A program made the translations under genes and the position numbers. The notes beneath the pieces are model-generated. The model made no database searches. It saw only the letters and a list, made by a program, of their open reading frames with translations, and was not told where the DNA came from. A DNA stretch of 64,000 bases from JAHEZL01 sp964406465 (GTDB lineage Bacteria; Bacteroidota; Bacteroidia; Flavobacteriales_C; GCA-002722245): assembly GCA_964406465.1 (NCBI GenBank), contig CAYORT010000003.1, positions 62,001 to 126,000 of the forward strand. The letters are read 5' to 3'. The stretch's first letter is position 1. The number at the start of each line of letters is the position of its first letter. Positions 43,991-53,509 of this stretch are shown in pieces.

Positions 43991-44661
43991 TGGCAGAGAT
44001 TTTAAAAACATATAAAGTCAATAAATACTTTACAGAACCCGAGAAATTTCATGTGATAAAGGATATCGACATGAGCATCAACACCTCTGAATTTGTGAGT
44101 ATTGTGGGGAAATCGGGTTGTGGTAAATCAACATTGTTGTATTTGCTTTCAACATTAGATACCAATTACGAAGGCAAGATTGAAATCAACAATACGGTAG
44201 TAACTGGATTATCACAAAATGAGTTGGCAAAATTTAGAAACGAGAACATCGGATTTATTTTTCAATTTCACTTTCTTTTGCCCGAATTTACAGCGATAGA
44301 GAATGTGATGATGCCGGCCTTGAAACGCGGAAAATTTAGCAAAGAAGAAATAGAAGCAGCCGCTTACGAAAAGTTGAAACAGGTGCAAATGCATGATTTT
44401 GCGCTGAAGCCATCGGGCAAATTATCGGGCGGACAGCAACAGCGCGTGGCGGTGGCAAGAGCGCTGATTAACAATCCGAAAATCATCATGGCCGACGAAC
44501 CAACCGGTAATTTAGATTCAGTAAATACCGGATTGGTATTCGATATTTTTAAAGAAATAGCGGCTAATGGCAACACCATCATAGCTGTAACACACGACAA
44601 TGATTTTGCTGGAAAATCAGATAGAATCATTGAAATGAAAGATGGTGAGATAGTACGATAA
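43990..44661 (+). CDS. ABC transporter ATP-binding protein (LolD/MacB type)
   Basis: A 223-residue ATPase with Walker A GKSGCGKST, the LolD/MacB-type GFIFQFHFLLPEFTA Q-loop, signature LSGGQQQR and Walker B IIMADEPTGNLDS. It powers the preceding permease. The adaptor-permease-ATPase order and one-base overlaps show a single operon. Confidence 0.94.
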   Translation: MAEILKTYKVNKYFTEPEKFHVIKDIDMSINTSEFVSIVGKSGCGKSTLLYLLSTLDTNYEGKIEINNTVVTGLSQNELAKFRNENIGFIFQFHFLLPEFTAIENVMMPALKRGKFSKEEIEAAAYEKLKQVQMHDFALKPSGKLSGGQQQRVAVARALINNPKIIMADEPTGNLDSVNTGLVFDIFKEIAANGNTIIAVTHDNDFAGKSDRIIEMKDGEIVR

Positions 44662-44674
44662 ACACCCATTATCT

Positions 44675-44752
44675 GTAGGGGCGAGCTGCTGCTCGCCCAT
44701 TATTGAACAATTTGATATGACTTTTAGCGGGCGAGCAGCAGCTCGCCCCTAC
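44675..44752. repeat. BIME of two GTAG-type REP units, family C
   Basis: Perfect 24-base arms start GTAGGGGCGAGC. Each arm is itself a hairpin (GGGCGAGC-tgct-GCTCGCCC) preceded by the tetranucleotide GTAG, the classic RAYT-dependent REP design. The two units are inverted and separated by 30 AT-rich bases. It lies in the gap between the ABC operon and the cyclase gene. Confidence 0.9.
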
Positions 44753-44842
44753 CGAGTACTAACTTGTAATGTTCAAAACTTAGCCTAATAATCCTCTCAC
44801 CTAAAACTTATTTCTCCTACATTAGGGCGCATAAAGAGGTGC

Positions 44843-47800
44843 ATGAAAAGGCTATTATTTCTAACATTTTATATCATTGGTTTAAGTTCTCTTTTTGCCC
44901 AGCAGGAAGATGTTAAATTTGGCCGCATTACAAGCAAGGATGGCTTGTCGCACAATACCGTTACGTCGGTAATTCAAGATGGCAGAGGCTTTATGTGGTT
45001 TGCTACGCAAGACGGACTCAATCGCTACGACGGCTACAATTTCATTCGCTACAAACCCAATCCATTCGATAGTGTATCACTTACAAACAACAGAATAACG
45101 GCATTAGTTTACGACCCACGAGGTTTGATTTGGGTAGGTACCTCTGCTGGTTTAAATATTTACAACATTGAGAACAACACCTTTGTTTCCTTGGCCTCCT
45201 TGGCCGGAGAATCGTTGAGTGCAAGTAAACTCTATGTGCAAGCCTTATGCAGAGACAGCATTGGGTATGTGTGGGTGGGAACACGAGATGGCGGACTAAC
45301 ACGCTTATCCATCAACAACAATAATTTACAGTCGATTCAAGTAAAACATTACGGCAGAAATGTATTAAGTTCAGATAATGTAACCGCTGTAATGCAAGAT
45401 GCATCGGGCTATGTATGGATTGGTACCGACAATGGCTTAAACCTCTTCAACCCGAGAACAGAACAAATGTCGAGGGTTTTAAACGGAAAAAAATACGGCG
45501 AAAAACTAGCCAACAACTACATCACTTCATTGTGCGAAGACTTTAAAGGCGATGTTTGGGTGGGGACTTTAAACGGCCTACATCGTGTGATGGTGAATGA
45601 AAGCGATTCGAAAAATTTAAAAATCACTTCACAACTTTTTACAGCATCAATTGGCAAAAGCAGAAGCATATCAAACAATAGCATTCGCTGCATATTTGAA
45701 GACAACGACGGCTTGTTGTGGATTGGTACCGAATATGGATTGAATGTGGTTGACCTTCACAATACCGTTGCCAATGATACAGTATTTCATTTCAAGAAAT
45801 ATTTCTCAGATCCACTTAAAGACCACTCATTAAGCCACAACCGCATCAACAAAATCACGCAAGACGAAGCAGGAATCAATTGGATAGCGACCGACCGAGG
45901 CATTAGCAAATACGATAAATTGAAACAGAATTTGCAGTATTTTTCGATGGAACAATACTGGGACAACACCACGCATTCCATTAACGTGTGGGCTTTTTGT
46001 GAAGATAACAAAGGCATCTCTTGGGTAGGTACAGAAAAAGGATTGTGCAGGATAGATCGCAAAAAGAGAAGATCATTTAAAGTTGCAAGCGCCGAAAACA
46101 GAGAAATCCTATCCTTGAGTATTGACCACAAAGACAGATTGTTGGTAGGAACCAATAGAGGAATTTATTATGCCAATAAAATTAGCGATTCCATATACTC
46201 GTTAAAGCCTTTCGAGCTGCCTAAGTACAAAAAGTTTACCGATGCCATTTACAGTATTTTGTGTGATAGTAAAGGCAATGTTTGGTTTGGCGGAAAAGAA
46301 GGATTGATGGTGCTTTCTGCCGATAACAAAACAGCGAGCTACTACACTTACAGCATCAACAATTTTAAAGGCATAGGCAAAGGAGCTATCAACTGTATTT
46401 TTGAAGATGCCAACCACAATATTTGGATTGGTATGAATGGAAGCGGATTACACAAAGTGATTAATCCCAGCGATATTCATAAACTTCAATTCTTAAAAAT
46501 TACCCATGAAAAAAGCGTAAGCCATTCGCTAAACAACGACGTTATTTTGTGTATTGAAGAATATCCTGTTGGATATTTGTGGTTGGGTACGTATGGAGGC
46601 GGACTCAATAGATATGATATTGCATCGGGTAAAACAACACACTTCACCGAGCAAGATGGATTAAGCAACAACGTTGTTTACGGTGTTTTAAAAGACAAAG
46701 CAAGCATGCAGTTGTGGGTGAGCACAAATAAAGGCTTATCGCGCTTCGACCCATCTACCCGCAAGTTTAGAAGTTTTTCAGAAGAAGACGGATTGCAAAG
46801 CAATGAGTTCAACAAAGGAGCCTACTATGCATCAAAAAGCGGCGAATTTTACTTTGGTGGTATCAATGGATTTAATGTGTTTTATCCGGCCGAAGTAAAA
46901 CTTAATAAAGTACCACCACGCATTGCCATCATTGGCTTATTGCTATCAAACAAACTTATTGAGCCTGGAGCGAATTCCTTAATAAGCAAAGACATTAGCG
47001 CCTTAGAGTTGATTGAGATTCCGTATGTAGACAATGCCATTACACTTCGATTTACGGGGATGCATTATACATCGCCCGAGAACAATCGATACAAATACAT
47101 GCTAGAAGGATTTGTTGACGATTGGCAAGATATAGGAAACAAGAGAGAAGTAAGCTTCACCAATCTTGACCCAGGTGTATATGTATTCAAAGTGAAGTCG
47201 ATGAATAGCGACGGCGTGGAATCGTTGCATGCCGCTACATTAAAAATCATTATCAATCCGCCTTTCTGGATGACCTGGTGGTTTAGAGCTTTTGCCATCG
47301 CCATAATTTTAGCGATTGTTTTAGGCGTTTACTATTCGCGCGTTGCTATTATTAAAACACAAAAAAGAGTACTCGAATACAAAGTACAGCAAAGAACAGA
47401 AGAGGTTGTTCAGAAGAGAGCAGAAATTGAAGAGCAAAAAGAAAAGTTAGAGATAGAAAAAAACAAAACAGAACAACTACTGCTCAACATTTTACCGGCC
47501 GAAACAGCAAAAGAATTGTTAACCACCGGTAGAGCTGCACCTCGTCACTACAGAATGGTAACGGTGATGTTTGCCGATTTTAAAGGCTTTACACAAATTG
47601 CCGAAAGGTTAAGACCAGCAGAATTGGTAGCCGAGTTAGACAAAGCATTCAATGCCTTTGATGACATTGCCGAAAAACACAACATTGAAAAAATTAAAAC
47701 CAGTGGTGATGCCTACATGGCTGCCGGTGGTGTGCCTATTAGAAATAAAACGAATCCGGTAGACTGTATTTTAGCCGCTATGCGCATGCAAGCTTTCATG

Positions 47801-48760
47801 AAAGATGCACAGATGCGCGCACCAGAAGAAGCGCCAATTTGGGAGCTTAAAATAGGTTTGCATACCGGAGAAATCATTGCCGGGGTGGTAGGTAAAAAGA
47901 AGTTTGCCTACGACATTTGGGGAGATACCGTAAACACCGCAAGTAGAATGGAATCGGCATCTGTACCGGGTCAGATCAACATTTCGGGAACCACTTACAA
48001 CATGGTAAACGATTATTTTGATTGCGAATACCGAGGTAAAATTCCGGTGAAAAACAAGGGCGAAATCGACATGTATTTCGTGAAAGGAATTAAGGCAGAA
48101 TTATCGAAAGACAGATTGGGACAAATACCAAATATCGCCTTCCAAGAGCTTCACCATTTCAATGTTTACAGCAAGTTGAATTACAACAAGGTAAAACAAT
48201 TTGTGATGGCGAAACTTGAAAAAGAATTACCCGAAAACTTGTATTATCATGGTCCGCACCACACCCGTGATGTATTACAAGCAGCCGAAAGAATTGGTAA
48301 GGCAGAAGGTCTCGACCCAGAAGAATTGATGTTGGTGAAGATGGCTGCCTTGTTGCACGACGCCGGATTCTTAAACAAATATTGGAGCAACGAGCCAGAG
48401 GGCGTTAAGTTTGCCAGAGAGATATTGCCGAGTTATGGCTTTACCGACTCGCAGATAGACATCATAGAAGGAATGATCATGGCAACGAGAATTCCGCAAA
48501 ATCCTACCAACCACTTGGAAGAGATTATTTGCGATGCCGATTTAGATTATTTGGGTAGAGAAGACTTTGAAAAAATTAGCTCAACGCTTCAGCAAGAATT
48601 GATAGATTATGGAGGAATTAAAAGTGCTGAAGATTGGGATCCAATTCAAGTAAAATTCATTAGTGCGCACAAATATTTCACTAAAACTGCCTTAGCGACA
48701 CGTGATACGCAAAAACAGAAATATTTGGAAGCTATTAAGAAAAGAATGGCTGAGAAATAA
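44843..48760 (+). CDS. propeller sensor-adenylate cyclase-HD domain fusion
   Basis: A 1305-residue membrane protein. A signal peptide (ends SLFAQ) is followed by about 14 two-component-regulator propeller repeats (GFMWFATQDGLNRYD, GYVWIGTDNGLNLF and similar; residues 25-690). A Y_Y_Y domain (about 730-805) and one membrane helix (about 812-835) come next. A coiled coil (about 840-885) leads into a class III cyclase (about 895-1085): metal Asp in VMFADFKGFT and SGDAYMA, adenine-selecting Lys and Asp in EKIKTSGD and AYDIWGDTVN, and the transition-state N/R in VNTASRM. An HD domain (about 1130-1290: YHGPHHTRD, LLHDAGF, CDADLDYLG) ends the protein. It should sense an outside ligand and set cyclic AMP; the HD part may degrade a nucleotide. 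Confidence 0.9.
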   Translation: MKRLLFLTFYIIGLSSLFAQQEDVKFGRITSKDGLSHNTVTSVIQDGRGFMWFATQDGLNRYDGYNFIRYKPNPFDSVSLTNNRITALVYDPRGLIWVGTSAGLNIYNIENNTFVSLASLAGESLSASKLYVQALCRDSIGYVWVGTRDGGLTRLSINNNNLQSIQVKHYGRNVLSSDNVTAVMQDASGYVWIGTDNGLNLFNPRTEQMSRVLNGKKYGEKLANNYITSLCEDFKGDVWVGTLNGLHRVMVNESDSKNLKITSQLFTASIGKSRSISNNSIRCIFEDNDGLLWIGTEYGLNVVDLHNTVANDTVFHFKKYFSDPLKDHSLSHNRINKITQDEAGINWIATDRGISKYDKLKQNLQYFSMEQYWDNTTHSINVWAFCEDNKGISWVGTEKGLCRIDRKKRRSFKVASAENREILSLSIDHKDRLLVGTNRGIYYANKISDSIYSLKPFELPKYKKFTDAIYSILCDSKGNVWFGGKEGLMVLSADNKTASYYTYSINNFKGIGKGAINCIFEDANHNIWIGMNGSGLHKVINPSDIHKLQFLKITHEKSVSHSLNNDVILCIEEYPVGYLWLGTYGGGLNRYDIASGKTTHFTEQDGLSNNVVYGVLKDKASMQLWVSTNKGLSRFDPSTRKFRSFSEEDGLQSNEFNKGAYYASKSGEFYFGGINGFNVFYPAEVKLNKVPPRIAIIGLLLSNKLIEPGANSLISKDISALELIEIPYVDNAITLRFTGMHYTSPENNRYKYMLEGFVDDWQDIGNKREVSFTNLDPGVYVFKVKSMNSDGVESLHAATLKIIINPPFWMTWWFRAFAIAIILAIVLGVYYSRVAIIKTQKRVLEYKVQQRTEEVVQKRAEIEEQKEKLEIEKNKTEQLLLNILPAETAKELLTTGRAAPRHYRMVTVMFADFKGFTQIAERLRPAELVAELDKAFNAFDDIAEKHNIEKIKTSGDAYMAAGGVPIRNKTNPVDCILAAMRMQAFMKDAQMRAPEEAPIWELKIGLHTGEIIAGVVGKKKFAYDIWGDTVNTASRMESASVPGQINISGTTYNMVNDYFDCEYRGKIPVKNKGEIDMYFVKGIKAELSKDRLGQIPNIAFQELHHFNVYSKLNYNKVKQFVMAKLEKELPENLYYHGPHHTRDVLQAAERIGKAEGLDPEELMLVKMAALLHDAGFLNKYWSNEPEGVKFAREILPSYGFTDSQIDIIEGMIMATRIPQNPTNHLEEIICDADLDYLGREDFEKISSTLQQELIDYGGIKSAEDWDPIQVKFISAHKYFTKTALATRDTQKQKYLEAIKKRMAEK

Positions 48761-48790
48761 AAAAGCCTCCGTCGACCGACGGAGGCTTTT
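48761..48790. terminator. Bidirectional terminator between cyclase and usp genes
   Basis: AAAAGCCTCCGTC pairs perfectly with GACGGAGGCTTTT around a 4-base loop, with A and T runs on either side. Confidence 0.9.
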
Positions 48791-48809
48791 ACTATGATGT
48801 TGCAATCAA

Positions 48810-49643
48810 TTAGATAATCTTGCTGCTGTACATTGGATTCTTCTCTGTAAAGTCTTTACTTGGATTTACAGTAAGAACAGGAATTTGAGCTTCGTTAGTA
48901 ATTAACGCCTCTTCATCTTGTTTGAACAATGGGTTCAAGCTTCTGTAATTTAAGTTGATGATGGCAATTAAATCGGCATCAACACTTACAGAATAGTGAA
49001 TACATTGTTTAGAGAAATCTCCATCTTCCTCGCTAATTTTTACCACCAATGGCACATTTTGTTGGGTGAAATATTTTTTAGCGTAAGCCACGTTCGCATC
49101 CATTGTTTTCTTATTGAACGGATCGTCGTCTTTTGCAGCAAATACGTGCACCGTTGAACCTAAATGTTTCGCCATACTTGCTGTCATTTCCAATTTCAAT
49201 TTGGTTTCAGCAGAAAGGTCGATAGGGAAAACGATATTAGAATATGCTTGAGGAACTTTTTTATCTTGAACCACAATAAAAGGAATTGCCGAGCTGGTAA
49301 TAATTTTCATAGCGTAGCTACCAATCAAGTGTTGTATACCGCGACGACCATGAGTTCCCATGATGATTAATTGCACTTCCATGATTTCAGCAACCACTGG
49401 AATTTGCTTCAAGAAGTCGCCAGAAACAACTTTTGAAGAAGCAGGAATACCACTTGCAACGATTTCATCTACAATAGGCTTCAATTTTCTGTGTGTTGCT
49501 TCAGATTGAGAATCTTTTTCTACAACGTGAAGAACAATGATTTCTCCCTTCATTATTGACGCAATTTTTTTTGCGTGCGAAATAGCTGTTGTTGCCACTG
49601 AAGAGAAGTCGGTTGGGATTAAAATTTTGTAGTTTGTTTCCAT
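48810..49643 (-). CDS. universal stress protein, tandem UspA domains
   Basis: A 277-residue protein of two Usp domains. Domain 1 (ILIPTDFSSVATTAISHA, then MGTHGRRGIQHLIGSYA) retains the G-x2-G-x9-G-S ATP-binding pattern. Domain 2 (IVFPIDLSAETKLKLEMTA, ending NEAQIPVLTV) lacks it. Such tandem Usp proteins are cytoplasmic stress-response factors that bind ATP. It is a single gene, convergent with the cyclase gene. Confidence 0.92.
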   Translation of the reverse strand: METNYKILIPTDFSSVATTAISHAKKIASIMKGEIIVLHVVEKDSQSEATHRKLKPIVDEIVASGIPASSKVVSGDFLKQIPVVAEIMEVQLIIMGTHGRRGIQHLIGSYAMKIITSSAIPFIVVQDKKVPQAYSNIVFPIDLSAETKLKLEMTASMAKHLGSTVHVFAAKDDDPFNKKTMDANVAYAKKYFTQQNVPLVVKISEEDGDFSKQCIHYSVSVDADLIAIINLNYRSLNPLFKQDEEALITNEAQIPVLTVNPSKDFTEKNPMYSSKII

Positions 49644-49725
49644 GCGTTAAGGTTATATAAGCACCGTTGATTAAGTTTTACAAAAATATACAATAAAAGT
49701 ATTGAATGAGTTAAGATAAGAAAAT

Positions 49726-50718
49726 TCATTCATGATTTTTTCTAGTTGAGTAAAAATAATACTGCGCCCCCAACTCAATCATTGGATAAAAGTGTGCATA
49801 AGACCTATTGATCATAGGGAAAGTAGCCGATAGATCGAGCCGAAGATTTGAGTTGATGATGGCTTGTACGCCCGGACAAACATCAACATAATTGCCCTGC
49901 ATGAGCAGAGGTGTGTTTACGGGAATTTCCTTAGTGCCGCCGTATTGAAACACTTTTGCTTGCGTGTAGCTTTTGCCCATAAACTCTACATATACATTCC
50001 AATTGGTTTGATGGTAAGAAGTATAAACCCTTGGGTAAACAAGATAGCCTAAAGAAAGTGAATACTTAAATGCTTTTCCATACTCAATTCGGGTGGAGAT
50101 AAGCTGTGAAGTGAGTGGATCGGGCGCATTGCCCTCATAGCTTTTTGGAAGTATGAATCCGCTGGTCAATGAAACCGCAAACTTATTCTTGAGATAAGTG
50201 CTAATGAGTCCGAAACCATACCCTCCCGTGTCATCGGCTAAATTGGGTTCGGCCTCATCGTGCGCTGCCGAAACATTCGACCACTCGGCGTACGCAGCCA
50301 TTCTAAAATGCTCATTCTGTAAGTCGTGCGTAATAAAACGATACTTGCTATAAAGGTAAAGTCCGTTGAAAAGGAAAGGGTAAGGCAAACCTCTTGGCGG
50401 CGTAGATGTGTAATAAATTGTGCCTGTATTTGTATGGGTGTGGCTGACTAAATTCTTGGGTAAATCGGCATTGTGATGATTAGATACACTTACACTTAAA
50501 GAAGCAGTCCATTTGGCACTTATACCTATCATACCTCTTAACATACTTAAATTTCTCAATGTACCATTCTCAATAAATGAGTTATTCATCAGTCTTAGTC
50601 CGCACACCCCCTTAGGCACATTACTAGCATTATCGGCAAGCGGATACAGTTCTTGTGCTGCCAAGGGTGACAACAAAAAACAAATGATTACCGCGAGTAT
50701 GTTTTTACATGGTGACAA
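49726..50718 (-). CDS. outer-membrane beta-barrel protein of the copper locus
   Basis: A 330-residue exported protein with a signal peptide (ILAVIICFLLSPLAAQ) and alternating amphipathic strands to a terminal QYYFYSTR, the look of a small barrel. No in-frame ATG lies near; a TTG start is proposed, overlapping the HMA gene by 14 bases, and it gives a complete signal peptide. The function is unknown; by position it may move metal or a metal-bound compound across the outer membrane. It is co-transcribed with the HMA gene. Confidence 0.65.
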   Translation of the reverse strand: MSPCKNILAVIICFLLSPLAAQELYPLADNASNVPKGVCGLRLMNNSFIENGTLRNLSMLRGMIGISAKWTASLSVSVSNHHNADLPKNLVSHTHTNTGTIYYTSTPPRGLPYPFLFNGLYLYSKYRFITHDLQNEHFRMAAYAEWSNVSAAHDEAEPNLADDTGGYGFGLISTYLKNKFAVSLTSGFILPKSYEGNAPDPLTSQLISTRIEYGKAFKYSLSLGYLVYPRVYTSYHQTNWNVYVEFMGKSYTQAKVFQYGGTKEIPVNTPLLMQGNYVDVCPGVQAIINSNLRLDLSATFPMINRSYAHFYPMIELGAQYYFYSTRKNHE

Positions 50719-51208
50719 AATAATTTTTTACTTTTTCGCCTCCAGTTGAGCATGAACTTTTTAGCAAAGCCGACCACGCATTGTAATCGGTTTTGCTCAT
50801 ATACTTGGAGCCAATAAACTTAAGCTGAACAATGCCATTAAGCGATTTCTTAGCTGTTTTAACAAACTGAAAATTATCTCCTCCTAAAGATAAGCAAGTA
50901 TTTTCCGTAACCTCTGTATTTACAAAATGGTAGGCCGCTTGCAGCGAGCGCACTGAAAATCCGGCATCACTAACCGCCTTTGCTAATCTTTCCATGTCCA
51001 CTTTCGTTCCTTTTTTAAAGAAAACCAAGGCTTCTGTTTTTTTCAAATCCATTTGAACACTATCTACAAAAGGTAATTTTCTAAGAGAAATTTCTACCGA
51101 CCGCGAACAGGCCGAACACGTGAGTCCGTTCACCCCTATCCTCGCGTTAATAAACTGAGCGTTAAGAGAAGAAAATGCAAAAAGCAAAATGTAAAATATG
51201 ACTTTCAT
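50705..51208 (-). CDS. exported heavy-metal-associated (HMA) domain protein
   Basis: A 167-residue protein. Residues 1-17 are a signal peptide (SSLNAQ). An HMA domain (about 18-88: ARIGVNGLTCSACSRSVEIS) holds the CxxC copper site. The C-terminal half (VTENTCLSL...LLKSSCSTGG) adds two Cys. Most HMA proteins are cytoplasmic chaperones; this one is periplasmic or lipid-facing. It lies divergent to the small Cys protein gene, 65 bp away. Confidence 0.85.
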   Translation of the reverse strand: MKVIFYILLFAFSSLNAQFINARIGVNGLTCSACSRSVEISLRKLPFVDSVQMDLKKTEALVFFKKGTKVDMERLAKAVSDAGFSVRSLQAAYHFVNTEVTENTCLSLGGDNFQFVKTAKKSLNGIVQLKFIGSKYMSKTDYNAWSALLKSSCSTGGEKVKNYFVTM

Positions 51209-51235
51209 TACATCAAGATATTGAAATTAAACAAA

Positions 51236-51264
51236 TTGGTGGGAACAAAAATTACATATCTTTA
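51236..51264 (+). promoter_or_regulatory. promoter of the copper-locus plus-strand genes
   Basis: TTG, 18 bases, then TATCTTTA (TAnnTTTG with one change). The ATG lies only 9 bp past the box, so the transcript is nearly leaderless. Confidence 0.5.
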
Positions 51265-51273
51265 CATTCCGAA

Positions 51274-51639
51274 ATGAAGAAATTTCTATCCATATTTCTT
51301 TTAATGGCCATCACATTTAATGTGTTTAGCAAAGCTATTTTTTGGGCGAATTACGAAATTAACAAGAGTGAAATCACCCGAAAATACTGCGAAAACAAAG
51401 CGAAACCCAAATTGCATTGCGATGGAAAATGTCACTTAAAAAAGCAGCTGAAGGAAGAAGATAAAAAGGAAAAAGAGTCGCAATCGAACAACGCAAAGGA
51501 AAAATTCGAAACACAGTTTTTTGTTCAAGTAAACTTTAATTTCTCTGCTCATCTTACTGCTTTAAATGCACCACACTCCTATTCTCCAAATCAATCACAC
51601 CCCCACAAACACGCTGTATTCTCTCCTCCGCAATGCTAA
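51274..51639 (+). CDS. small exported Cys-motif protein A (copper locus)
   Basis: A 121-residue protein with a signal peptide (LLMAITFNVFSKA). The core CENKAKPKLHCDGKCHLKK (about residues 41-59) has three Cys with an HCDGKCH centre, well suited to bind a soft metal. A charged coil follows, and the C-terminus is His-rich (NQSHPHKHAVFSPPQ). A paralog with the identical core lies at the other end of this cluster. Similar unnamed proteins occur near copper genes in Bacteroidota; the role is not established. Confidence 0.75.
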   Translation: MKKFLSIFLLMAITFNVFSKAIFWANYEINKSEITRKYCENKAKPKLHCDGKCHLKKQLKEEDKKEKESQSNNAKEKFETQFFVQVNFNFSAHLTALNAPHSYSPNQSHPHKHAVFSPPQC

Positions 51640-51680
51640 TTACAATTAGGTAATTCAGTATTCACTTCAATTTTTATTTA

Positions 51681-52730
51681 ATGCTTAAATTAATGAGCGG
51701 TTTCATGCTAGCTGCACTTTTGCATGCTTATGAAACCAATGCGCAAGGCGATTCTAGCAAAGTCTGCGAATCGAACTGCTGCTGTAGTAAGGAAGTAGCT
51801 TTACCGGCGGGAGTAATGTTGGGCCATATTCATGCTAAAGGAGAATGGATGCTCTCTTATAGATACATGAATATGACCTCAGAAGGCTTGCAAAACGGCG
51901 CTTCTGCTGTTTCTAACGACGAGGTATTTAAAAGCTATTTGATGGTACCCGAAGAAATGCATATGAACATGCATATGGTGATGGCGATGTACGGACTAAG
52001 CAATCGACTAACATTGATGGCGATGTTTCATTACAACAACAACATCATGCACATGCAAATGTTTGGCGAGGGACAAAATCATACCCATGGCGTCACCCAG
52101 TCGGCACCCAATCACGATATGCATTCAATGGGCTTGGGCGACATTAAGTTATATGGAATCTATGCGCTGCTAAATCAGTCGAAACACAAATTAATGCTTA
52201 ATGCCGGTCTTTCTATTCCAACAGGAAGTGTAGCATTGAACAACGATAACGGCAAACGCTTACCATACATGATGCAAATGGGGTCGGGCACTTTCGACCT
52301 ATTACCTGGAATCAGCTATTTATACCACCAACGAACAAGCACTTTTGGAGTACAAGGCAACGCCAATATTCGCTTGGGATACAACGCGTCGGGCTACAGT
52401 TGGGGCAACGAATTGTCGTTCAACTCCTGGTATGCCTACCGATGGTTGCATTTTTTAAGTTCATCGCTAAGAGCAGAATTTACGGCCAGTGAAGCCATTT
52501 ATGGCCACGATCCATTGTTGTACAAATATGATGAGCCATCGGCCAATGCAAGCAATTATGGGGGACAAAGAGCATCTGTTTTTGCAGGTACCGTTTGGCA
52601 ACCACTTTCGGGCACACTAAAAAACTGGCAATTGGCAGCAGAAGTGGGATTACCTCTTTATCAAAATTTCAACGGTATTCAGGCCCCAACAAAACTTATG
52701 ATCAATGCCAATTTGAATGTCACCTTTTAA
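51681..52730 (+). CDS. Met/His-rich outer-membrane barrel protein
   Basis: A 349-residue exported protein. After the signal peptide a Cys cluster (CESNCCCSKE) is followed by an amphipathic-strand barrel. Met/His-dense segments (MHMNMHMVMAMYG near residue 100, HMQMFGEGQNHTHG near 128, NHDMHSMG) are typical of copper-binding loops. The C-terminus ends in LNVTF with the terminal Phe of barrel proteins. It probably transports or binds copper at the outer membrane; this rests on composition and on the neighbouring MbnP gene. Confidence 0.72.
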   Translation: MLKLMSGFMLAALLHAYETNAQGDSSKVCESNCCCSKEVALPAGVMLGHIHAKGEWMLSYRYMNMTSEGLQNGASAVSNDEVFKSYLMVPEEMHMNMHMVMAMYGLSNRLTLMAMFHYNNNIMHMQMFGEGQNHTHGVTQSAPNHDMHSMGLGDIKLYGIYALLNQSKHKLMLNAGLSIPTGSVALNNDNGKRLPYMMQMGSGTFDLLPGISYLYHQRTSTFGVQGNANIRLGYNASGYSWGNELSFNSWYAYRWLHFLSSSLRAEFTASEAIYGHDPLLYKYDEPSANASNYGGQRASVFAGTVWQPLSGTLKNWQLAAEVGLPLYQNFNGIQAPTKLMINANLNVTF

Positions 52731-52738
52731 AAAAAACT

Positions 52739-53509
52739 ATGAAAAAAATACTTGCTTATATTTTAATGCTTTCCTTGGTAATTACAGCCTGTAAGAAACC
52801 AAAGAATGAGCAAACTGACAACATTGAGAACACTCCCAAGGGAACTTTAATGTTTCATTTACACACTTACTTAGATGAGAACGAAGTAGATTTATACAAC
52901 GCCATTTATACCAATGACGATGGCAGATCAATTTCATTGAGTCGGGCACAGTTGTACCTCTCAGAGATTGAATTGGTGAAGCTTGATGGATCAACCTATG
53001 TAATTCCGAACAATAAAATTTTTAAAATTTTAGATCAAGAAACTTTTGAGGCAGGAGAAGTTCCGGTGGGCAATTACAAGGGTATTAAATTTAAGGTTGG
53101 AGTGAACAGCAGCATCAATAGCAATGTGCCTTCGGCCATGGCCGATTCAAACATTTTTAAACATACAGAAATGTGGATGAACAATACGGTGCAGCCCGAT
53201 GGCTATGCTTTCTTGAATGTGCAAGGAACGATCGACACCACTTCAGATTTAAGCGGCACCATGGTTCCTTTCACTTATAAAATAGGCAGCAATGCCAACT
53301 TCAAACAAGTAACGATGCCCGAGAAAAATTTTAGCATCCAAGAAAATCAAGCCGAATATGCACACATTAAAATCAACTACAACAAACTTTTTCATGGGGT
53401 GCAACTAAACAACATCAACAATTTGTCGGTGCTAACTGTTGGCGACAATAGCGGTGCGGTGGCACAAAAAATAGTAAGCAACATTCCAGCGATGTTTATT
53501 TATGAATAA
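52739..53509 (+). CDS. MbnP-like copper-associated lipoprotein
   Basis: A 256-residue lipoprotein (lipobox VITAC). The mature protein resembles the MbnP family: GTLMFHLHTYLDENEVDL, LSRAQLYLSEIELV, GNYKGIKFKVGVNSSIN and HTEMWMNN...GYAFLNVQG. MbnP proteins of methanobactin loci bind copper after Trp oxidation by the diheme enzyme MbnH. No MbnH is here; a small c-type cytochrome gene overlaps instead by 8 bases. The ATG follows the signal peptide; a longer frame overlapping the barrel gene was rejected. Confidence 0.85.
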   Translation: MKKILAYILMLSLVITACKKPKNEQTDNIENTPKGTLMFHLHTYLDENEVDLYNAIYTNDDGRSISLSRAQLYLSEIELVKLDGSTYVIPNNKIFKILDQETFEAGEVPVGNYKGIKFKVGVNSSINSNVPSAMADSNIFKHTEMWMNNTVQPDGYAFLNVQGTIDTTSDLSGTMVPFTYKIGSNANFKQVTMPEKNFSIQENQAEYAHIKINYNKLFHGVQLNNINNLSVLTVGDNSGAVAQKIVSNIPAMFIYE

